In this document: positions 1 to 4,228 of the stretch, in pieces
How positions within the stretch are numbered: the first letter of the stretch is position 1
Layout of the letters: the number at the start of each line of letters is the position of its first letter
Source of the DNA: JBFWVD01 sp050246915
GTDB taxonomy: Bacteria; Actinomycetota; Acidimicrobiia; Acidimicrobiales; Ilumatobacteraceae
Length of the DNA: 5,037 nt
Assembly (NCBI GenBank): GCA_050246915.1
Contig: JBFWVD010000172.1
Coordinates: forward strand, 1 to 5,037
Direction of reading: 5' to 3'
Made by a program: the position numbers and the translations under genes
The notes under the pieces: model-generated
The model's input: the letters and a program-made list of their open reading frames with translations, nothing else
What the model was told of the DNA's origin: nothing
The model's database searches: none

Positions 1-842
1 CGGTGGCGCTCGGCATCGTGTCGTGGAACTCCGGACGCATCATCGGCCCCGCGCTGGCCGGCATCATCATCGAGCTGACGTCCGCGGCACGGGTGATCCA
101 GCTCAACGCCTTGTCGTTCGTGGTGCTACTCGGCGCGGTCAGCTTGCTGCGGCGTCCGTTTCGCGCCCCTGAAGGCACGGTGCACCTACCGTTCGCCTCA
201 TCGCTCCGGGTCGGCGTCGACACCATTCGGCGCACCCCGACCATCCGCCAGGCCGCACAGGTCGCCACGCTGTCGCAGCTGTGCTTCATCGCGTTGGCAG
301 GTCTGGTGCCGATCGTCGCCAAGAACGTGCATCACGGTGCCAGCGGGCTCACGTCGGTGATGACCACCGGGCAAGGCATTGGTTCGCTCATCGGAGCAAC
401 GATGGTCCCGACCGTGGTTGCCTACATCGGTCGCTCCCGGTCCGTTGCATTCACGGCTGCGACCACGGCGGTGGCGATCACCGCGGTGCTCAACTCCCCG
501 TGGCGTGCTGGCGCCGTCGCGGCGATGGTCGTCTACGGCATGGTGCTCATGGGCACCCAGGTGGCGATGATCGGGGCCGTGCAACGCGATGCCCCACCGG
601 AGTCGCGCGCCCGAGTGCTGTCGATGTTCCAAGCCGGCTTCGGCCTGTTCTACGGCATCCCGGTGTTGGCGATCGGCTGGGCGGGCGATCGCTTCGGGCT
701 TCGGATCAGCTTCGCGGTGCTCACCGCGGTTGGCGCGCTGTGGTTGACCGACATGATCGTGCGCCGCCGCACGGCCTGGCGCCTGTTGAACGCAGGCGAT
801 CCTCCGCCGCTGATGGATCTCCCACGCCCTGGCTGGCGCTGA
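1..842 (+). CDS. MFS transporter, EntS/MFS_3-like exporter (5' end outside window)
   Basis: This is the C-terminal 279 residues of a major facilitator superfamily permease in the inner membrane, probably a proton-driven drug or siderophore exporter. Reading starts at base 3; the GTG there is probably an internal Val codon, because the first residues (ALGIVSWNSGRIIGPALAG) match the helix 4-5 region of MFS_3 proteins rather than an N-terminus. About eight hydrophobic segments follow, near residues 12-26, 34-50, 88-106, 118-141, 148-165, 169-191, 208-226 and 234-253. Family marks are the QRDAPPESRARVLSMF stretch (194-209) before a glycine-rich helix, and a motif-A-like GWAGDRFG loop (225-232). 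The protein ends in a basic, proline-containing cytoplasmic tail and a TGA stop. It converges on the small gene at 863-1102. The substrate cannot be deduced. The family call is firm; the EntS-like subfamily is a judgement from sequence feel. Confidence 0.9.
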   Translation, partial: VALGIVSWNSGRIIGPALAGIIIELTSAARVIQLNALSFVVLLGAVSLLRRPFRAPEGTVHLPFASSLRVGVDTIRRTPTIRQAAQVATLSQLCFIALAGLVPIVAKNVHHGASGLTSVMTTGQGIGSLIGATMVPTVVAYIGRSRSVAFTAATTAVAITAVLNSPWRAGAVAAMVVYGMVLMGTQVAMIGAVQRDAPPESRARVLSMFQAGFGLFYGIPVLAIGWAGDRFGLRISFAVLTAVGALWLTDMIVRRRTAWRLLNAGDPPPLMDLPRPGWR

Positions 843-846
843 CCTG

Positions 847-878
847 GGGCTGCGCCGCGCGACTACGCGACGCAGCCC
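847..878. terminator. Stem-loop between convergent genes, likely bidirectional terminator
   Basis: GGGCTGCG (847-854) pairs perfectly with CGCAGCCC (871-878). After one mismatch (855/870) four more pairs form (856-859 with 866-869), leaving a six-base loop. It starts five bases after the MFS stop codon, and its right arm lies in the last codons of the minus-strand small gene, whose TAG stop is at the loop. No T tract follows on either strand, which is usual for high-GC actinobacterial terminators. The structure is seen; the terminator role is inferred from position. Confidence 0.6.
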
Positions 879-1102
879 GGTGTCGACGTGGCAACAGGGC
901 CCGCAGTCGGCTCGGGCGACGAGCATCCCTCGAGCCGCCGTCCAACAGCCTGCAACGCCCGTCCGCTCTTGCGGCGCAGCCAACCCGGCCCAGATGGCCT
1001 CCGTGCCCGACCGCTGAGGCCCGACGGCGACCAGCCGCGGGCCCGGTTCAATCGCTCTTGTTCGACGGCCCGCAAGAGCTCGTATCCGTACAGCTGGTGC
1101 AT
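863..1102 (-). CDS. Small arginine-rich hypothetical protein (79 aa)
   Basis: I do not recognise a named family. The case for a real gene is the start: ATG at 1102-1100 is preceded on the minus strand by AAGGAGG eight bases upstream, the best ribosome binding site in the window, and a plausible promoter lies further up. The protein has an amphipathic-looking N-terminal helix (MHQLYGYELLRAVEQERLNR, 1-20), a Ser/Gly/Pro/Arg linker (24-41), a second basic helix (WLRRKSGRALQAVGRRLEG, 41-59) and a low-complexity Ser/Pro/Thr tail. Twelve arginines make it strongly basic. The two-helix plan resembles small actinobacterial orphan proteins that end in 'R-GR-L---G-RL'. There is no signal peptide or membrane segment. 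It is divergent from the CGNR regulator gene and convergent with the MFS gene. A role as a nucleic-acid- or partner-binding small protein is only a guess. The alternative is that the ORF is spurious in GC-rich DNA, which the ribosome binding site argues against. Confidence 0.62.
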   Translation of the reverse strand: MHQLYGYELLRAVEQERLNRARGWSPSGLSGRARRPSGPGWLRRKSGRALQAVGRRLEGCSSPEPTAGPVATSTPGCVA

Positions 1103-1110
1103 CTCACCGT

Positions 1111-1117
1111 CCTCCTT
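1111..1117 (-). promoter_or_regulatory. Shine-Dalgarno site of the 79-aa small gene
   Basis: The minus strand reads AAGGAGG, then eight bases, then ATG at 1102. It is a full match to the anti-SD sequence and fixes the start of the small gene. It stands out because the three other complete genes in the window have no such site. Confidence 0.7.
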
Positions 1118-1159
1118 CGTCTCGACGTGTCACTGGCACATCCCTCGACATACCGACTG

Positions 1160-1190
1160 CGACACCAGTGATCGTACTTTGCTGGTGTCG
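1160..1190. promoter_or_regulatory. Palindrome 1, candidate operator (RACACC-N17-GGTGTY)
   Basis: CGACACCAG (1160-1168) and CTGGTGTCG (1182-1190) form a perfect 9-bp inverted repeat with a 13-bp spacer. Measured on the ACACC/GGTGT core, the geometry is ACACC-N17-GGTGT (1162-1188), the same as in palindrome 2. Half-site centres are about two helical turns apart, as for a dimeric DNA-binding protein. It covers the predicted -10 of the small gene and lies about 38-68 bases upstream of the predicted regulator start, an activator-type position for that gene. The binding protein is unknown; the adjacent CGNR regulator is the obvious candidate. Confidence 0.55.
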
Positions 1191-1199
1191 GAGCAACAA
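1171..1199 (-). promoter_or_regulatory. Candidate promoter of the small gene
   Basis: On the minus strand TTGTTG (1199-1194) and TACGAT (1176-1171) are separated by 17 bases. TACGAT fits the actinobacterial TAnnnT -10 pattern; the -35 matches TTGACA only in TTG. The predicted start near 1164 gives a 5' leader of about 60 bases that contains the AGGAGG site. The -10 lies inside the first palindrome. This is a prediction from sequence only. Confidence 0.4.
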
Positions 1200-1226
1200 C
1201 ACCGGTAATGGGCTTATAGTGGTGTT
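1198..1226. promoter_or_regulatory. Palindrome 2, candidate operator (RACACC-N17-GGTGTY)
   Basis: AACACC (1198-1203) and GGTGTT (1221-1226) are inverted with a 17-bp spacer, exactly the spacing of palindrome 1 and 37 bp from it. The left half also continues like palindrome 1 (ACACCGGTAAT against ACACCAGTGAT, 9 of 11 identical). It encloses the TATAGT -10 of the regulator gene and ends two bases before its GTG start, so occupancy should block that promoter. This suggests autorepression, which is an inference. Confidence 0.5.
1215..1220 (+). promoter_or_regulatory. -10 element of the CGNR gene, leaderless type
   Basis: TATAGT matches the TATAAT consensus at five of six positions and is followed by seven bases and then the GTG start at 1228. 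With a normal -10 to start distance the transcript would begin at or next to the GTG, giving a leaderless mRNA. No convincing -35 hexamer is visible 16-18 bases upstream. Confidence 0.6.
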
Positions 1227-1227
1227 C

Positions 1228-1752
1228 GTGGCAGGTCCTCCGCTCGAACTGATCCGTGATTTCATCAACACACTGGATGTCGAGGCCGGTGTCGATCAAC
1301 TGATTTCCCCGGCGTCGATGAAGGCATGGCTGCACGGAAAATCGGTTGACGTGGGCCGTGTGACGACGGCCGACATGGACACGGCCCGAGAGCTGCGCGA
1401 GTCGCTGCGCGCTTTGGCCTTGGCCAACCACGAAGATCGCGACACCTCCGCCGAGTGCAGCGAGCTCTGCCACATCGTCGCCCCGCTCACGCTGTCGGTG
1501 GTCTTCCTCGACGGCGCACCGCAACTCGTCCCCACCGAGACCGGAGTTCGCGGCTTCCTGCAACAATTGTTGACAGACGCGGTCACCGCCGCTCAACGCG
1601 GCGAATGGGACCGGCTCAAGGTCTGCCCCGACGACGCCTGCCAATGGGCGTTCATCGACACCAGCAAGAACGGCTCACGGCGTTGGTGTTCGATGGAGGT
1701 GTGCGGCAATCGCAACAAGACCCGCAGCTATCGCAGCCGCAAGGCGGATTGA
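1228..1752 (+). CDS. CGNR zinc-finger (ABATE-type) putative transcription regulator
   Basis: This 174-residue cytoplasmic protein has the standard two-part plan of the family. The N-terminal ABATE-like region (about 6-125) opens with LELIRDFINTLD and has a short 'SPASMKAWL' segment (28-35), both typical. The C-terminal CGNR zinc finger (about 130-168) has C133-x4-C138 and C154-x4-C159 as metal ligands; the last Cys begins the diagnostic CGNR (159-162), followed by a basic NKTRSYRSRK tail that should contact DNA. The family is described as putative stress-related transcription regulators with little experimental work. I chose GTG 1228 because the protein homology starts there, no ribosome binding site precedes it, and a TATAGT -10 sits seven bases upstream; reading open to an ATG at 1168 would run through the promoter. 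It is divergent from the small gene and shares with it a region with two matching palindromes. It converges tail to tail with the membrane protein gene, ten bases apart. Confidence 0.93.
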   Translation: MAGPPLELIRDFINTLDVEAGVDQLISPASMKAWLHGKSVDVGRVTTADMDTARELRESLRALALANHEDRDTSAECSELCHIVAPLTLSVVFLDGAPQLVPTETGVRGFLQQLLTDAVTAAQRGEWDRLKVCPDDACQWAFIDTSKNGSRRWCSMEVCGNRNKTRSYRSRKAD

Positions 1753-1762
1753 CGCTGTAGTT

Positions 1763-2806
1763 CTATGCCAACCCCAACGTGCTGGCCACCCGCGGCCGGC
1801 GCAGTTTCCAGATGAAGCCGTCGTAGAAGATGTGCAGCGCCCCGAACACCATGACGGCCATGCGGTAAGCGCCGAACCACTCGTAGTGCAGGCACGCCCA
1901 CGAGAACGCTCCCACCACCGCGAAGTAGGCGACGTAGACGCCAGTGCGGCGCGATCGAGTAGACGTGGCAGCAGCCACCGCGCTCTCATCGGCCGGTCGG
2001 TTACGCAAGGAACGATGCACCGTGACGAAGTACTCGACGGCATGTGTGGCCACGTACGCGGTGAACCCGGCCAACGGATCGATCACGATGGCGATGATCA
2101 ACGCGGCCGTGCCGGCCACGTAGACGTGCTTGGCCGGATTGGCCCGCAGTCCCAGCGCACGCTCGGCCCGCAGCCACTTGACGGCGAGCACGACCGCAGC
2201 AACGGCGAGCGGCGCCACGAGCCAGAGCGCCACCGGGCGGAGGTCCTGCATGATCTGCACGCCCTTGCGGTTGACCTCACCGAGGTCGGCCTTCTCCACG
2301 AGTCCCGGGGTGCGCTTGTCGGCGGCCACCCACACCATGGCCGCGGCCAGCCACGTCATGTACATCCACTTCTCGACACGACCGTTGTCATCACCAGCCT
2401 TGCGGCCGTAGATCCGTGTGAGTCCGTAGCGCTGCATCAACGTGTGCTGCGCGTTCCACACCCCGGCGACCACGGCCACCAGCGCCAGACTCACGTTCAA
2501 CCCGATGAGCACGGCGGCCACCGCCACCAACGGCGTCCACGTGTACATGGCCCGCCGAGCGTTGAACACCACCTTGTCGCCGTACACCAACCCCAACGTG
2601 AGCGGCTGGTGCAGGAAACTGACCAAGAACGCCAGGCCCAGCAGCGTCTTCACCTTGTGGGGATCGGACTCGAAGCTGTGCTGCAGCAACGCCACCGGTA
2701 GCCAGCTGAATGCCACCGCGATGTCGGTGATCGGCCGGTCGATCCACCGGGCCCGGGCCATGAGCGACGAACGAGCACCCGCGGGATCGACGACGATGGC
2801 AGACAT
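1763..2806 (-). CDS. Uncharacterised multi-pass membrane protein with conserved-looking His motifs
   Basis: I do not recognise a named family for this 347-residue integral membrane protein. Hydrophobic segments lie near residues 27-42, 54-75, 90-117, 147-162, 190-210, 228-246, 248-262, 288-306 and 312-331, so seven to nine passes. The notable features are histidines in or at the ends of these segments: SFLHQPLT (H66), WNAQHTLMQRYGL (H121), THAVEYFVTVH (H255, H264) and ALHIFYDGFIWKLRRP (H325). Polar loops (QRYGLTRIYGRK, the Asp/Gly-rich 137-142, and an Arg/Ser-rich 265-287) separate them. Such buried histidines are typical of membrane metal or heme enzymes such as carotenoid- or lipid-modifying oxygenases, but no diagnostic motif of those families is complete, so I assign no function. 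ATG 2806 is chosen because TAATCT lies seven bases before it and no ribosome binding site is seen; a second ATG at 2761 is possible. It lies downstream of rhodanese-MoeB on the same strand, 68 bases apart. Confidence 0.85.
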   Translation of the reverse strand: MSAIVVDPAGARSSLMARARWIDRPITDIAVAFSWLPVALLQHSFESDPHKVKTLLGLAFLVSFLHQPLTLGLVYGDKVVFNARRAMYTWTPLVAVAAVLIGLNVSLALVAVVAGVWNAQHTLMQRYGLTRIYGRKAGDDNGRVEKWMYMTWLAAAMVWVAADKRTPGLVEKADLGEVNRKGVQIMQDLRPVALWLVAPLAVAAVVLAVKWLRAERALGLRANPAKHVYVAGTAALIIAIVIDPLAGFTAYVATHAVEYFVTVHRSLRNRPADESAVAAATSTRSRRTGVYVAYFAVVGAFSWACLHYEWFGAYRMAVMVFGALHIFYDGFIWKLRRPRVASTLGLA

Positions 2807-2813
2807 GGCCCGC

Positions 2814-2819
2814 AGATTA
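2814..2819 (-). promoter_or_regulatory. -10 element of the membrane protein gene, leaderless type
   Basis: The minus strand reads TAATCT, then seven bases (gcgggcc), then ATG 2806. TAATCT fits TAnnnT, and no Shine-Dalgarno sequence lies in the gap. This predicts a separate leaderless transcript even though the gene follows rhodanese-MoeB on the same strand. A good -35 is not visible; its place is taken by the hairpin at 2825-2851. Confidence 0.5.
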
Positions 2820-2824
2820 CCGAG

Positions 2825-2851
2825 ACGGCGTCAACGGGCCCGTCACGCCGT
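2825..2851. repeat. Nested inverted repeat between rhodanese-MoeB and membrane protein genes
   Basis: ACGGCGT (2825-2831) pairs with ACGCCGT (2845-2851), and inside lies a second perfect palindrome ACGGGCCCGT (2834-2843). It starts 23 bases past the rhodanese-MoeB stop on the minus strand, as a terminator would, but no T tract follows. It also occupies the -35 region of the downstream promoter, so an operator role is equally possible. Confidence 0.5.
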
Positions 2852-2874
2852 ACCGAACCGCGGTGCCGACGGAG

Positions 2875-4041
2875 TCAGTGCTTCATGTGCGGAGCGCACA
2901 GATCGTCGTACTCGGCCAACAAGATGTTGTCGCGGTTCTCCCACGTGACCGGATTCGTCGGATCTTTGCGGAGCTTGAAGATGCGGAACCCCATCTCGAG
3001 CGTGTCCACCGTGAGCAGTCGCCCCACCAGCGGGTCGCCCACACCGGTGAGCATCTTGATGGCCTCGAGCGCTTGCAGCGACCCGATGATGCCGGGCAGC
3101 ACGCCGAGCACGCCGGCCTCTGAGCAGCTGGGGGCCAGTTCGGCCGGGGGCGGCACCGGCACCATGTCGCGATAGTTCGGGCCGTTCTTGGGATCGAACA
3201 CGGTGACCATGCCCTCGAAGCGGAAGATCGAGCCGTGCACGACGGGGATGCCGAGCTTCACGGTGGCGTCGTTGAGCAGATAGCGGCTGGGGAAGTTGTC
3301 GGCGCCATCGACCACGAGGTCGTAGCCCGACACGATGTCCATGATGTTCTCGAGCGCCAGCCGGGTGTCGTAGGTGACCACGTTGACATCGGGGTTGAGC
3401 AACGTGAGCGTCTTCTTGGCCGAGTCGACCTTGCGATCGCCGATGCGATCCATGTTGTGCAGGATCTGGCGCTGCAAGTTCGACGCGTCCACTTCGTCCA
3501 TGTCGACGATGCCGATCGTGCCGACGCCGGCCGCAGCCAGATACAGCGCCGCCGGTGAGCCGAGCCCACCGGCACCGAGCATCAGCACCTTGGAGCCCAG
3601 CAGCTTCGCTTGCCCCTCGACCCCGATCTCGGGCAGGAGCAGATGTCGCTGATAGCGGTTGCGCTGATCGGGGGTGAGCGTGACCGGCGCGGACCACTGG
3701 CGACCCTCGTCCTTCCATCGGCCGAAGCCACCGTCCATCGACACGACGTTGGAGTACCCGAGCTCGGCCATGGTCTTGGCGGCGAACGCCGAACGCACAC
3801 CTCCGGCGCAATAGATGATGACCGCGGCGTCCTTGTCGGGCACCCGTCCTTCGATCTGCGCCTCGAGGTGGCCACGGGGGATGTGGATCGCACCGGGCAG
3901 TGCGCCCTGGTCGTACTCCTCCGGCTCTCGCACATCGAGCAACACCGTGCCCGGGGTGCCCCGTCGTTCGTCGGCCGTCGCCGTGTCGATCTCGGTGATC
4001 TGCGCCTTGGTGGCCTTGAGGAGGTCGCGGAAGCTCGCCAT
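2875..4041 (-). CDS. moeB: Rhodanese-MoeB/ThiF fusion, sulfur-carrier adenylyltransferase/sulfurtransferase
   Basis: This 388-residue cytosolic enzyme should adenylate the C-terminal Gly-Gly of a MoaD/ThiS-like sulfur carrier with ATP and supply sulfur to form the thiocarboxylate, for molybdopterin, thiamine, cysteine or thio-tRNA synthesis. Residues 1-117 are a rhodanese domain with LLDVREPEEY and the active loop CAGGVRS (C78). Residues 120-360 are the E1-like domain: RYQRHLLLPEIG, nucleotide loop GAGGLGS (156-162), acidic D180/D182, NLQRQ with R191, K204, DGADNF (D248) and the adduct-forming Cys region APSCSEAGVLG (C306), equivalent to the MOCS3 catalytic Cys. The order is reversed from MOCS3 and mycobacterial MoeZ, where rhodanese is C-terminal. 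All four MoeB zinc cysteines are replaced (NYRD 289-292, NPVT 363-366). ATG 4041 fits the rhodanese N-terminus and follows TAGGGT by seven bases; reading open further upstream runs antisense to the CAP gene. The carrier partner is not in the window. The symbol is a family-level name. Confidence 0.95.
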   Translation of the reverse strand: MASFRDLLKATKAQITEIDTATADERRGTPGTVLLDVREPEEYDQGALPGAIHIPRGHLEAQIEGRVPDKDAAVIIYCAGGVRSAFAAKTMAELGYSNVVSMDGGFGRWKDEGRQWSAPVTLTPDQRNRYQRHLLLPEIGVEGQAKLLGSKVLMLGAGGLGSPAALYLAAAGVGTIGIVDMDEVDASNLQRQILHNMDRIGDRKVDSAKKTLTLLNPDVNVVTYDTRLALENIMDIVSGYDLVVDGADNFPSRYLLNDATVKLGIPVVHGSIFRFEGMVTVFDPKNGPNYRDMVPVPPPAELAPSCSEAGVLGVLPGIIGSLQALEAIKMLTGVGDPLVGRLLTVDTLEMGFRIFKLRKDPTNPVTWENRDNILLAEYDDLCAPHMKH

Positions 4042-4048
4042 GTACGAA

Positions 4049-4054
4049 ACCCTA
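4049..4054 (-). promoter_or_regulatory. -10 element of rhodanese-MoeB, leaderless type
   Basis: The minus strand reads TAGGGT, seven bases (ttcgtac), then ATG 4041. TAGGGT fits TAnnnT. TCGGCA, 17 bases further upstream (4077-4072), matches TTGACA at four of six positions. No Shine-Dalgarno sequence precedes the ATG, so a leaderless transcript is predicted. Confidence 0.55.
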
Positions 4055-4225
4055 CCAAGCCGATCAGGATTTGCCGATGGCCAGCCGATCTCGAGCTCCG
4101 GAGCGACCCGACGACGCCCTGACCGAAAACGAGCCGGGTCATCGGACCAGGGCCGACCGATGTGATGAGTCGATCGGATCAATCTTGAACTAAAGCCCTC
4201 CCCAATTCCTGCCCGATCACGGACA
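4055..4225. other. Divergent intergenic region between rhodanese-MoeB and the CAP protein gene
   Basis: I see no gene or RNA here. It holds the upstream part of the rhodanese-MoeB promoter, three GCCGAT copies (4059, 4073, 4085; two of them as AGCCGATC 25 bp apart), a 10-bp perfect palindrome GCTCCGGAGC (4095-4104) and a GACCCG/CGGGTC inverted pair (4105-4110, 4135-4140). TTGAAC at 4185-4190 could be a -35 for the CAP gene, but no good -10 follows. None of these is strong enough to name as a site. Confidence 0.35.
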
Positions 4226-4228
4226 GTG

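Noticed and set aside
198..983. Long minus-strand reading frame (261 codons) opposite the MFS gene
   Set aside because: Its translation is Arg/His/Ala-rich low complexity without any domain, and it is antisense to a clear transporter; GC-rich codons make such mirror frames common.
281..1171. Plus-strand reading frame of 296 codons crossing the MFS end and the small gene
   Set aside because: It is an out-of-frame shadow of the MFS gene with Arg-rich composition, no ribosome binding site, and it runs through the terminator and the divergent control region.
1168..1227. ATG at 1168 as the start of the CGNR gene
   Set aside because: The extra 20 residues (Cys/Trp/Asn-rich) do not belong to the family, there is no ribosome binding site, and the segment holds the -10 and palindrome 2.
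1048..1644. Minus-strand frame of 198 codons opposite the CGNR gene
   Set aside because: It is antisense to a protein with an intact CGNR zinc finger, shows no recognisable motif and overlaps the small gene's better-supported start.
1656..1667. 12-base CGACACCAGCAA inside the CGNR gene, inverted copy of the right arm of palindrome 1 (1179-1190)
   Set aside because: One 12-base match between strands is expected by chance in about 5 kb; it encodes DTSK in the zinc finger and has no second half-site.
1832..2701. Plus-strand frame of 289 codons opposite the membrane protein
   Set aside because: The translation is His/Arg/Gln-rich (a typical reverse shadow of a hydrophobic protein) and has no domain.
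4226..4228. GTG as the start of the CAP protein
   Set aside because: It directly precedes ATG 4229 in frame and adds only one residue; the weak GGA lies too close to it, so ATG is preferred, though the choice is not certain.
4042..4228. Riboswitch or small RNA upstream of the CAP gene
   Set aside because: Cell-wall genes of actinobacteria often have such leaders, but I find only short unrelated inverted repeats and no conserved riboswitch core.
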